From positions 4,772,001-4,836,000 of the forward strand of contig NZ_CP147913.1 of NCBI RefSeq assembly GCF_037414475.1: 64,000 nucleotides of DNA. The letters run 5' to 3'. Of this stretch, positions 1 through 8,466 are shown piece by piece; the first letter of the stretch is position 1, and each line of letters starts with the position of its first letter. Position numbers and translations under genes: made by a program. The notes under the pieces were generated by a model, which saw nothing but the letters and a program-made list of their open reading frames with translations, ran no database searches and was not told the DNA's origin. This DNA is from Myxococcus stipitatus (GTDB lineage: Bacteria > Myxococcota > Myxococcia > Myxococcales > Myxococcaceae).

Positions 1-711
1 TGGGTTCGCCGGAAGTGGGAACAGTCGCCCACAGAGGAGCTGGACTGGACGGCTTACTTCGACCGGGAGACGCGCAGGCTTCCCGACGAGGTGGTGTGGC
101 GCGAGAAGCTGATTCCGGAGCTGCGCGCGGCGAGACAGCGGCTCGCGGACAGGCCCGAGGGGGCGCTGGTGGACTTCCGGGGCAAGGTGCCGCTGAGCGT
201 GGCGCTGGCCGTGGGCTTCTATTTCTCGGAAGCGGCGGGGTTCCGGTTCCGCTCAGAGCAGGTGACTCGGGGAGAGAACTTCCTCTGGCGCTCGGATGTG
301 GGGGCGTCAGCGGGGCGATTGAAGGTGATTGAGCGCGAGCGGGCCTCGGACGCCAAGGTGCTGCTGGTGATGTTCCAGCTCACGCAGGATGCTCGGGTGG
401 ACCTGGAGCGGTTCGAGGCCGAGCATCCGGGGGCGTATCGCGCGGTGCTTGTCCTGGAGCCGGAAGGTGGGCCTGGGGATGGGGCTGTCACTTCTGCGGG
501 AGATGCGGTCGCGTTCGCTGTTCAGGCTCGCGAGCTGATTCGACGCGCGAGGAGCCGGTATCGCGCTTCGTCGACGCACTTGCTGCTCTATGCACCGTCG
601 ACGTGTTGCTTGTTCCTGGGACAGCGGCTCAACGCGGTGGGCCCGGTGGTGGTTCATGAGCGCACGGTGGATGAACGGTATTCGCCGGTGTTCACGCTTC
701 AGACGGGGTGA
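1..711 (+). CDS. SAVED-domain protein, C-terminal part (5' end outside window)
   Basis: The frame is open from the first base, so only the last 236 residues are present. They look like a SAVED domain: an N-terminal LDWTAYFD block, a central hydrophobic strand with FRGKVPLSVALAVG, and the typical end HLLLYAPSTCCLFLGQRLNA followed by GPVVVHE and YSPVF. SAVED domains (family knowledge) bind cyclic oligonucleotides made by CBASS nucleotidyltransferases or type III Cas10 and switch on a fused N-terminal effector, often an HNH/REase nuclease or protease. The effector part lies left of the window, so its activity is unknown. A fossil CRISPR leader and repeat lie just downstream on the same strand. 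It could belong to CBASS or have served the type III-B locus 10 kb away; the sequence cannot decide. Confidence 0.75.
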   Translation, partial: WVRRKWEQSPTEELDWTAYFDRETRRLPDEVVWREKLIPELRAARQRLADRPEGALVDFRGKVPLSVALAVGFYFSEAAGFRFRSEQVTRGENFLWRSDVGASAGRLKVIERERASDAKVLLVMFQLTQDARVDLERFEAEHPGAYRAVLVLEPEGGPGDGAVTSAGDAVAFAVQARELIRRARSRYRASSTHLLLYAPSTCCLFLGQRLNAVGPVVVHERTVDERYSPVFTLQTG

Positions 712-754
712 GAGGTCGTCTCGGTTGCGGCGGCTCCGTGCTCGGGCCGCGCGG

Positions 755-830
755 GCATGGAGTTGAGCGCTCTTTGATAGGTGAATACTCAGACTTATCG
801 CTCGCCGTGATGCCGAAAGGCGTTGAGCAC
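755..830 (+). CRISPR. Fossil CRISPR: leader fragment plus a single repeat
   Basis: The stretch gttgagcgctctttga followed by taggtgaata matches the block containing ctctttgaca in the leaders of both large arrays. After only a short remainder comes a 34-nt copy of the array repeat (797-830) with one substitution in the loop (ccgaaagg instead of ccggaagg). No second repeat follows. It reads as an array that collapsed by deletion, or a leader-repeat copy left behind. Orientation is the same as the two large arrays. Confidence 0.7.
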
Positions 831-966
831 ATCTCCACTCCGTCGTTGGTCCCGGCCTGGAAGTTCAGTGCCGCGGTCATGTCCGGGGATTGATGCAGGG
901 GTGTTGATGCGGCATGGGCCGCGGCATCCCGATGTCTCGTCAAATTGTCGAATACAGGGGGGACGT

Positions 967-1662
967 ATGTCTGAGGGACGTTGCCGGGCACGGGCTTTGG
1001 CTTGGGTGCTGGGATGGCTGTGCTTGGGATGCAGCTCGCCCAATCCCAATGTCCGCGTGGTGAGGACTTCGGACGGAGTCCTCCGCGTGGATGCGCCTTG
1101 GGTCGGGCCCTACGAGACCATGGAGGAGCTGGCCGAAGACGGATGCGAGAAGGTGACGAGTCAGCCAGGTGCATCGCACGGTGATGCGAACGGCGAGTAC
1201 GGCATGGAGTACTGCGCGCTTCACTACTACTCACCCGAGGACCACGCGTACTACCTGAGCTACCTCTCGAATGTGGGAGGCAACGGGCCGGATGGGATGA
1301 AGTTCTGCGTCGTCCCACGGGCCATCAACGAGCTGAACCGGAAGAGCTACATCCTTCTCGGACCCGCGCACAATCATCCGCACAATCGCGAGTTCTCTCG
1401 GCCGGACACCGGAAAGGGCAGACCTCCGGGCTGGTCTCCGCTCGGAACCTCCCGCGTGTTCGATAGGGAGACCCAGCGCGTCTGGGACCGCGAGTTGCTC
1501 GTGTTCTACAGAGAGCGCGATGGGCGTTGCAGTACCTTCAAGTACAACTACTTTACCCGCCTTGTATATGCTCTGCGGGACGGGGCCTGGGTCGCTATCG
1601 GCAAGGCCGATGGGCAGTACGGACGGGTCACGCTCTTTGGCGGTCAAGAGTGGTTGCCTTGA
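967..1662 (+). CDS. Lipoprotein with JAB/JAMM-like metal motif
   Basis: 231 residues. The ATG at 967 is chosen because it follows a ggggggac ribosome site and starts a lipoprotein signal (hydrophobic ALAWVLGWLCLGC, lipid Cys about residue 22); an upstream in-frame extension lacks these. Residues about 131-147 read LLGPAHNHPHNREFSRPD, an HxHP...SxxD pattern like the zinc site of JAB/MPN (JAMM) peptidases, with spacing close to RadC-type HNHP motifs. The general acid Glu was not securely placed. The 2145-2774 product is a diverged paralogue lacking this motif. The three lipoprotein genes at 967-2774 are closely spaced and probably co-transcribed. Function unknown; peptidase activity is inference. 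Confidence 0.7.
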   Translation: MSEGRCRARALAWVLGWLCLGCSSPNPNVRVVRTSDGVLRVDAPWVGPYETMEELAEDGCEKVTSQPGASHGDANGEYGMEYCALHYYSPEDHAYYLSYLSNVGGNGPDGMKFCVVPRAINELNRKSYILLGPAHNHPHNREFSRPDTGKGRPPGWSPLGTSRVFDRETQRVWDRELLVFYRERDGRCSTFKYNYFTRLVYALRDGAWVAIGKADGQYGRVTLFGGQEWLP

Positions 1663-1685
1663 GTGCGCGAGAAGGGAGGTCTGGA

Positions 1686-2120
1686 ATGAAGCGAGGACTG
1701 TTGACGCCGTGGCTGCCTGCTTTGGTGTGGATGCTGTCGAGTGGCTGCTCTTCCCAGGGCCCCCATCAGCGTGAAAAGGCGGAGCGCGTCCCCGCGGCCG
1801 AGGGAGAGCGCGTGGCGTTTCCCGATTCCTTCACCGGGGCCGTCGAGCTGTCGGGGCCACTGGCCGCCGCGCTTGAGGTCGCCATGAACGAGTTCCTTCC
1901 TCCGGGGGCGAAGGTGAAGCCGCACGGAGGCGGCGAGGCCATCTCGGAGTGCTTGTCCAGGCGGAGCACGTACGACGTGCAGGCCATGGCCTACGGCGAG
2001 GGCCTCTTCTACGTGTCCTTCACTCCTCGCGTCGAGCGATGTGGTTTGTCCGACGAGCTTCTCGACGGTGGCGCGGAGTATGTCATTGACGGCAAGGGAC
2101 GGGTCGTCCGGAGCCGTTAG
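1686..2120 (+). CDS. Small lipoprotein, unknown function
   Basis: 144 residues starting at the ATG at 1686, which follows gggaggtctgga and begins a lipoprotein signal ending LSSGC. The mature part has about 60 residues of low-complexity charged sequence, then a folded segment with two cysteines (ECLSRR and ERCGLSDE) and aromatic strands (LFYVSFTP) ending EYVIDGKGRVVRSR. I do not recognise the family. It sits 23 bp after one JAB-like lipoprotein and 24 bp before its paralogue, so it is likely a partner of that pair at the cell envelope. Confidence 0.6.
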   Translation: MKRGLLTPWLPALVWMLSSGCSSQGPHQREKAERVPAAEGERVAFPDSFTGAVELSGPLAAALEVAMNEFLPPGAKVKPHGGGEAISECLSRRSTYDVQAMAYGEGLFYVSFTPRVERCGLSDELLDGGAEYVIDGKGRVVRSR

Positions 2121-2144
2121 TCCTGTCTTGGGGGGAGTACTTCA

Positions 2145-2774
2145 ATGATTCGATGGATGTTGGTGATACTGGCTTGTGCTGGTGCGGTGGGCTGTGCCTC
2201 CAGTCGTGATGCGCTGAAGATTCGTGTCGTGGATGACCCCAAGGGGCCTGTCCGGTACGAAGGTCCGTTGGCGGGCCCTCATGACAGCATGGAGTCCCTC
2301 GCTGAGGTCGCGTGCGAGCGCATGCTGGAGCAGCCTGCCTCGTCTCACAACGGGCGCTCGTGGGGGTATTGTGCGGTCTTCTTCTCCGCTCCGGATGAAG
2401 AAGGCCGGGAGAAGTGGTTCGTGGGACACGTCGCCGCGCTCCAGGCGGGTGGAGAGGCCTCGGAGCGGTACTGTGTCCTGCCGATAGACCTCGTCGACCC
2501 GAGCCGTACGGAGATGCTCGCCTTGGGTGGTGCGTATGCGTCCCTTCCTGGCCGAAGGGATTGGCATCCCACGCTGTTCCTCAATGAGCGGACGGGCATG
2601 ACGTGGGAGCGGGATGTGCTGGTCTTTTCGCTGGCTTCGCCTGACTCGTGCCGGGTCAGTAGCTATATCGGCTTCAGTCGGGTCGTCACCTCGCTTCGTC
2701 AAGACAGGTTCGTCCCTGTGGGCACGGTCTACAATGGTCGCGGCCGAGTCGAGCAGTTGGCCTCGGCGGACTGA
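2145..2774 (+). CDS. Lipoprotein, motif-less paralogue of the JAB-like lipoprotein
   Basis: 209 residues behind a strong ggggggag site. The signal MIRWMLVILACAGAVGC has an AVGC lipobox. It aligns with the 967-1662 product: GPHDSMESLAEVACERM versus GPYETMEELAEDGCEKV, then a WGYCAVFF block, a YCVLP block, and ERDVLVFS with a terminal VPVGTVYNGRGRV. The region matching HNHP...SxxD is replaced by GRRDWHPTLF, so the metal-binding residues are missing. A catalytically dead paralogue beside a possibly active one suggests an enzyme-regulator or enzyme-protection pairing, but this is inference. Confidence 0.65.
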   Translation: MIRWMLVILACAGAVGCASSRDALKIRVVDDPKGPVRYEGPLAGPHDSMESLAEVACERMLEQPASSHNGRSWGYCAVFFSAPDEEGREKWFVGHVAALQAGGEASERYCVLPIDLVDPSRTEMLALGGAYASLPGRRDWHPTLFLNERTGMTWERDVLVFSLASPDSCRVSSYIGFSRVVTSLRQDRFVPVGTVYNGRGRVEQLASAD

Positions 2775-2941
2775 GGTGAATGGCGAGCTCGGAGTCCCGT
2801 GAGCCGTGCCGCGCCGCGAGGGCTGGATGGGGGCGAGCCGCTGATGGGTGGATGGTTGGGTTCATCGCTGGCAAGCGGGCTGGTGTCCGCGCCCCTTTCT
2901 TCCCCGCCCATCCGAGGGGCGTGTGACTAGATTGCCAGCCG

Positions 2942-5911
2942 ATGCCCCTCGTCTTCTTGCCCGACGTCGAGACGTTATTCCTGTGGGGCCATGAGCCACT
3001 TCCTCGCTCGCTCTTCGCGCTGAATGACCTGGGCACTCGTGCCTCGACCGTGCTCGTCACTCCCGACGGGCCGCGCGAGTGCCTGGGCCGAAGCTTGCCG
3101 CTCGCCGCCACGGTCGAACGGCTCGCGGTGGTGCCCGCTCCTGACGTTGAGATGCTGCCGGGCTCTCTTGCTACCTGGACGCTCGCCAGCAAGCTGGCGC
3201 TGGACCTGCTCGCGCGCGAGCGCGTGGTGCCCACGCTCCTCCGCGTCAAGGACCGCCTGGAGGCACGCTGGGCCGCGGCCCTCTCCGCCTCCGAGGACTC
3301 CATCCGCCTCGTCGCGCTTGCTCGGAGCATGCCCGCCGCCGCGCACGCCGTCCCCGTTCGACTCGGACGCTCTCCTACGGTCTGGGACTCGGAGGCCTTG
3401 CTGCGCGCGTTTCTCGATGCGACCGTCGATGCCTTCGTCCGTGCCGCTCGCGGTGGGCCCACGGCGCCCGTGCGTGCCTCTTCCCGTCGACCGGTGTCCT
3501 GGGACGAGCGCTGGCACGCGGCGCTCACGGGGGCGCACCGCGACTTTGTCCCCGAGGGCTTCGCCGAGCGCTCCGTCGTAGACGAGCTGACGCGATGGAG
3601 TGAGCCCGCGCTCGGCGCCAGGGACCGATTGCGCGCCTGCTTCCGGCTTGAGCTCCCCTCGGCGGACCGCGAGCCCTTCGTGCTGAGCTTCCATCTCCAG
3701 GCCCCCGATGACCCGAGCCTGCTCGTGTCCGCCTCCGACGTCTGGAAGACCCGCGGGCAACGACTGGAGAAGCTTGGCCGCGCCTTCCGCGCTCCCCAGG
3801 AGTCGTTGCTCGAGGCGCTCGGGCGCGCCGCTCGGCTCTTCGCGCCCATTGGCCTCGTGCTCGAGAGCCCTCGTCCACAGGCCCTCCTTCTCGAGCCCGA
3901 GGCCGCGTGGTCGTTCCTTTCCGAGGGTGGGCGAGCGCTCGCAGACGCGGGCTTCGGCGTCATCCTCCCCGGCGAGCTCACCGACACGGGCCGGCGTCGG
4001 CTGCGCTTGCGCATGCGCGTGGGAGCGAGCGCGAAGGCCGCTGGCGTTGTCGAGGGCTCCGCGGGCCTCGGGCTCGATTCACTGCTGCGCGTGGATTGGG
4101 ACGCGGTCCTGGGCGACACGCCCCTGTCCTCCCGAGAACTCGCGCTGCTCGCCGAGCGCAAGGCGCCCCTGGTGCGATTCCGGGGGGAGTGGGTCGCGGT
4201 GGCTCCTCACGAACTCGACGCCATTCAGCGCCACCTGGCCGAGGGGCCCGGGCGCATGGCGGCCAGTGAGGCGGTGCGGGTGGCCCTGCTGGGTGAAATG
4301 CACCGCGGCTCGTTGCCAGTGACGGTCCAGGCCACTGGAGAACTGGAGGCGCGCCTGAGTCAGCTGCGCTCGGGAGGCACCACCGCGCAGGCCGCGCCCC
4401 GCGCCCTTCGCGCCACGCTGCGGCCCTATCAGTCGCGCGGGTTGCACTGGTTGGACACGTTGGCTTCGCTGGGGCTCGGCGCTTGCCTCGCCGACGACAT
4501 GGGCTTGGGCAAGACGGTGCAGGTGCTGGCCTTCTTGCTGCGGCGGCTCGAGCGCGCGCCGCGCGAGTCCCGGCCCACGCTGCTGGTGGCGCCCACGTCC
4601 GTGGTGGGGAATTGGGAGCGTGAGGTGGCACGCTTCGCGCCGCTGTTGCGCCTGACGCCTCATTACGGCGCGGAGCGCGCCCGCACGGTGGGAGAGTTTC
4701 CCCGGGAGCCGGGCTCGCTCGTGCTCACCACCTATGGGCTGTTGCGCCGCGACGCGGAGCTGTTCGCTCGCGTGGACTGGGCCACCGTGGTGCTCGACGA
4801 GGCGCAGAACATCAAGAACGCGGCCTCGGCCACCGCGCGCGCGGCCCGGTCTCTGCGCGCCAGTGAGCGCTTCGCCCTCACCGGTACGCCGGTCGAGAAT
4901 CGCCTCGCGGAGCTGTGGTCCATCCTCGAGTTCGCCAACCCCGGACTGCTCGGGCCCCTGGAGACCTTCCGGCGGGAGCTGGCGCTGCCCATCGAGCGGC
5001 ACGGCAACCCGGAGGCGGCCCAGCGGCTGCGCCGCATCGTCGGCCCGTTCGTCCTTCGCCGCCTCAAGAGCGACCCGGCCATCATCGCGGACCTGCCCGC
5101 GAAGAACGAGATGAAGGTCGTGTGTACGCTCACTCGCGAGCAGGCTTCGCTCTACAAGGCGGTGGTGGACGAGGAGTTGCGGCGCATCGAGGAGTCCGCT
5201 GGCATCGAGCGGCGGGGTCGCGTGCTCGCGCTGCTGCTGTTCACCAAGCAGATTGCGAACCATCCCGCGCAGTACCTAGGTGAGTCGGGGCCTTTGCCGG
5301 GGCGCTCGGGGAAGCTGGCGCGCGTGACGGAGATGCTCGAGGAGGCGCTGGCGGCGGGGGACAAGGCGCTCGTCTTCACCCAGTTCCGGGAGATGGGGGA
5401 CAAGCTGGTGGCGCATCTGTCGGAGCACCTGGGGCACGAGGTGTTGTTCCTGCACGGCGGCACGTCCCGCGCGGCGCGCGATGAGATGGTGCGACGCTTT
5501 CAGGAGGAGCCCCATGGACCGCGTGTCTTCGTGCTGTCCGTCAAGGCAGGCGGCACGGGGTTGAACCTGACGGCCGCGAACCATGTGTTCCATTACGACC
5601 GCTGGTGGAACCCCGCCGTCGAGGACCAGGCCACGGACCGCGCGTACCGCATCGGCCAGTGGCGCGCGGTGCAGGTCCACAAGTTCCTGTGCGCGGGCAC
5701 CGTCGAGGAGAAGATAGATGCGCTGCTCGAGAGGAAGCGTCAGCTGGCGGAGCGCGTCGTGGGGACGGGGGAGAGCTGGGTGACGGAGCTGGATACGGCC
5801 GCGCTGCGGGAGCTGTTCTCGCTGTCTTCGGGGGCCGTCGTGGACGAGGACGAGGTGGCTCCGAGGCGGAAGCCCCGAGGTGGGGCGCGCAGGAAGGAGG
5901 TGGCCTCATGA
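2942..5911 (+). CDS. SNF2-family DEAD/DEAH helicase
   Basis: 989 residues. The N-terminal ~430 residues match the SNF2-associated region (DUF3670 type). The ATPase core follows: Walker A DDMGLGKTVQ near residue 518, Walker B DEAQNIKN near 619, motif III LTGTPVEN, and the C-terminal lobe with HYDRWWNPAVEDQ and DRAYRIGQ near 887. Such proteins are dsDNA translocases. The C-terminal tail is basic (RRKPRGGARRK). The stop overlaps the start of the SWIM protein by 4 bp (ATGA), so the two are translationally coupled and probably form a complex. The start is an ATG without a strong ribosome site. The motor's target is unknown; paired SNF2-SWIM genes are frequent in high-GC bacteria. Confidence 0.92.
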   Translation: MPLVFLPDVETLFLWGHEPLPRSLFALNDLGTRASTVLVTPDGPRECLGRSLPLAATVERLAVVPAPDVEMLPGSLATWTLASKLALDLLARERVVPTLLRVKDRLEARWAAALSASEDSIRLVALARSMPAAAHAVPVRLGRSPTVWDSEALLRAFLDATVDAFVRAARGGPTAPVRASSRRPVSWDERWHAALTGAHRDFVPEGFAERSVVDELTRWSEPALGARDRLRACFRLELPSADREPFVLSFHLQAPDDPSLLVSASDVWKTRGQRLEKLGRAFRAPQESLLEALGRAARLFAPIGLVLESPRPQALLLEPEAAWSFLSEGGRALADAGFGVILPGELTDTGRRRLRLRMRVGASAKAAGVVEGSAGLGLDSLLRVDWDAVLGDTPLSSRELALLAERKAPLVRFRGEWVAVAPHELDAIQRHLAEGPGRMAASEAVRVALLGEMHRGSLPVTVQATGELEARLSQLRSGGTTAQAAPRALRATLRPYQSRGLHWLDTLASLGLGACLADDMGLGKTVQVLAFLLRRLERAPRESRPTLLVAPTSVVGNWEREVARFAPLLRLTPHYGAERARTVGEFPREPGSLVLTTYGLLRRDAELFARVDWATVVLDEAQNIKNAASATARAARSLRASERFALTGTPVENRLAELWSILEFANPGLLGPLETFRRELALPIERHGNPEAAQRLRRIVGPFVLRRLKSDPAIIADLPAKNEMKVVCTLTREQASLYKAVVDEELRRIEESAGIERRGRVLALLLFTKQIANHPAQYLGESGPLPGRSGKLARVTEMLEEALAAGDKALVFTQFREMGDKLVAHLSEHLGHEVLFLHGGTSRAARDEMVRRFQEEPHGPRVFVLSVKAGGTGLNLTAANHVFHYDRWWNPAVEDQATDRAYRIGQWRAVQVHKFLCAGTVEEKIDALLERKRQLAERVVGTGESWVTELDTAALRELFSLSSGAVVDEDEVAPRRKPRGGARRKEVAS

Positions 5912-6861
5912 GCCGCTGGGATGACTGGGGCTGGACGTCCACGCCGAAGCGGCCGCCGCCCGAGCACGGCATCAAGCTGAAGAAGGCGGGGGCTACGTGG
6001 TGGGGGCAGGCCTGGCTGGAGGCTCTCGAGCACGTGTTGGAGGGGGACTCGGGGCGGCTGGCTCGGGGACGGACCTATGCGCGGGCGGGGCGGACGCATG
6101 ACCTGGTCGTGGGGGGAGGCAAGGTCACCGCGAAGGTGACGGGCTCTCGGCCTCGGCCCTATGTCATCTCGCTGAAGCTGGGGCAGTTTGGCGAGAAGGT
6201 CTGGGAGAAGGTTCTCGCGGGGATGGCTCGTCAGGCGCGGTACTCCGCGGAGCTCTTGGCGGGGAGGATGCCCCAGGACATCGACGCGGTGTTCCGCGCG
6301 GCGGGGGTGAGCTTGTTCCCTCGGAGCCGCGAGGACCTGACGACGAGCTGCTCGTGTCCGGACTGGGGAGACCCGTGCAAGCATGTTGCCGCGACGCACT
6401 ATGTGCTGGGCGAGGCGCTGGACGGTGACCCGTTCCTGTTGTTCGAGCTGCGCGGCAAGACGAAGGAGCAGGTGCTGGGGGCCCTGCGGGCCGCGCGCGG
6501 GGGAGAGGCACGGCGCTCCGCGACGCGGCGCGAGGAGACGCGAGGGGCTCTTGCTCGGCCCGAGGTCGCCGGGGTTAAGCCGGGGAAGTTGACCGAGGCG
6601 AGCTATGACCAGCCGCGTGCGCCATTGCCTGTGCTGAGTTTCTCGTTCGATGCGCCGGTGGTGCATGGGGCGGTGCTGCGGCAGTTGGGGGCGCCGGGGT
6701 CGTGGGGAGGGCGGGACTCGCCAGGGGAGGTTCTCGCGCCGCACGTGCGCGCGGCGGCGGAGATGGCGCGACGTATCGCGCTTCAGGAGCCTGGGGAGGT
6801 GGCGGAGGACGCGGGGGTGGAGAGGACTCGGCGGCGCTCGAGGACGCGGGGCGGGCGTTGA
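5908..6861 (+). CDS. SWIM zinc-finger protein
   Basis: 317 residues, starting at the ATG that overlaps the helicase stop. The SWIM motif CSCPDWGDPCKH (CxCx6CxH) lies around residues 149-160 and coordinates zinc. N-terminal to it are a WWGQAWLEALE motif and a small beta domain typical of SWIM proteins paired with SNF2 helicases. The C-terminal ~120 residues are charged and low-complexity. It likely targets the upstream translocase to DNA or protein. The gene ends 150 bp before the left edge of the CRISPR leader; nothing in its coding style differs from its neighbours. Confidence 0.88.
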   Translation: MSRWDDWGWTSTPKRPPPEHGIKLKKAGATWWGQAWLEALEHVLEGDSGRLARGRTYARAGRTHDLVVGGGKVTAKVTGSRPRPYVISLKLGQFGEKVWEKVLAGMARQARYSAELLAGRMPQDIDAVFRAAGVSLFPRSREDLTTSCSCPDWGDPCKHVAATHYVLGEALDGDPFLLFELRGKTKEQVLGALRAARGGEARRSATRREETRGALARPEVAGVKPGKLTEASYDQPRAPLPVLSFSFDAPVVHGAVLRQLGAPGSWGGRDSPGEVLAPHVRAAAEMARRIALQEPGEVAEDAGVERTRRRSRTRGGR

Positions 6862-7011
6862 GCTGGCTCTTCCTTCGTCGTGGTGGAGGGAGTGGGAGAT
6901 GGACTCTCCGCTGATTCTCCTGGGTGACGCGGGAGGTGTCCTTCGTGAGTACCTTGGACGAGGGGATGCGGGGCACGACTGGCTGGTGTCTGGGATTGGA
7001 CTTTCAAGCAC

Positions 7012-7241
7012 CCCCGCGTGGCGGAGGCCTGAGAGGGGATTCGAGGTGAAAGGCCGAGTCCTGGCGCGGGGTTGGGGCTCTTTGACAGGTGAATAGGTGC
7101 TTGAATGGGAAATTGCGCTGGAGTTTCGATGGGTTGCGGGATGTGGGATTCAGAGTGGGGGCGGAGGGAGGCAGGACGGGTGGGGGTGCTTGAAAACAGG
7201 GGGGACAAGATGGCGGAATCGTTCGAGATTCCAGGGCGGCT
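7012..7241 (+). promoter_or_regulatory. Leader of CRISPR array 1
   Basis: About 230 bp directly upstream of the first repeat, homologous along its whole length to the leader of array 2 (20942-21174). Shared elements are a block ctctttgaca at 7078-7087 with a TTGACA -35-like hexamer, two copies of ggtgcttgaa 89 bp apart (7096-7105 and 7185-7194), and an inverted repeat GGAATC...GATTCC (7215-7232) ending exactly 9 bp before repeat 1. This sets transcription left to right. No open reading frame in it is convincing. Confidence 0.8.
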
Positions 7242-8466
7242 CCGCCGCTCGCCGTGATGCCGGAAGGCGTTGAGCACCTGCTGCCCCTCGAGCGCTCCTC
7301 GTTCGAGTACAGCGCCCGCCGCTCGCCGTGATGCCGGAAGGCGTTGAGCACAACTTGGCGGACTCCAGCTCGCGCTGGACATACTCCGCCGCTCGCCGTG
7401 ATGCCGGAAGGCGTTGAGCACAAGTTTTGCTCCTGAAAGTACCGCTCCCACTTTTCCCCCGCCGCTCGCCGTGATGCCGGAAGGCGTTGAGCACTACGGG
7501 CCTTCAACTGGCGAACCCCTTCGACCCTCCACGCCGCCGCTCGCCGTGATGCCGGAAGGCGTTGAGCACGAAATCATCTGACGGAACATGGTTTCTCCTT
7601 TGCCGCCGCTCGCCGTGATGCCGGAAGGCGTTGAGCACGTGATGGGGTTAGTCTGGCAGGCCATGGGCTCTCCTGTCCGCCGCTCGCCGTGATGCCGGAA
7701 GGCGTTGAGCACGCCGCCGTGAGAGTGATAATCCAGCCCAGCACCTCCGCCGCTCGCCGTGATGCCGGAAGGCGTTGAGCACCCGCTGAGTCGCACCTCA
7801 GTCGCTCCACCGCCATCGTCCGCCGCCGCTCGCCGTGATGCCGGAAGGCGTTGAGCACGCGCCACGCACGAATGCGCCGCTGGCCATTACCGTGATCCGC
7901 CGCTCGCCGTGATGCCGGAAGGCGTTGAGCACAGTATTGCTCATGGTTCGACCTCAAATACTGCAACCGCCGCTCGCCGTGATGCCGGAAGGCGTTGAGC
8001 ACAAGTAGCGCCCGCTGGCGTTGTCCGGGGCGTAGCCGCCGCTCGCCGTGATGCCGGAAGGCGTTGAGCACTCATCCGCCCCCGACGCGAGGATGCGGGA
8101 CGCAAGCCGCCGCTCGCCGTGATGCCGGAAGGCGTTGAGCACTCACCACGCACGGAGCGTCGACATGACCGCCCCTAGCCGCCGCTCGCCGTGATGCCGG
8201 AAGGCGTTGAGCACTTTGAGTTGAGATGCCCCTTCTCCGGAAGCCGTCCGGGCCGCCGCTCGCCGTGATGCCGGAAGGCGTTGAGCACGCTTGTTCATCC
8301 AAGCTGTTATCTTATTGAAGACCCGCCGCTCGCCGTGATGCCGGAAGGCGTTGAGCACATGTCTGGCCTGGGCTCGAAGTAGGTGAATAACTGGCCGCCG
8401 CTCGCCGTGATGCCGGAAGGCGTTGAGCACATGATTGGGCGTGATCCGATTCGGTGGACAGGTTGA

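Noticed and set aside
2686-4161. 491-codon minus-strand ORF opposite the SNF2 gene, and similar long shadows elsewhere (for example 33242-35905, 41299-43584, 59125-61617)
   Set aside because: High-GC antisense shadows of clear genes; their sequences are low-complexity Arg/Ala/His-rich with no domain.
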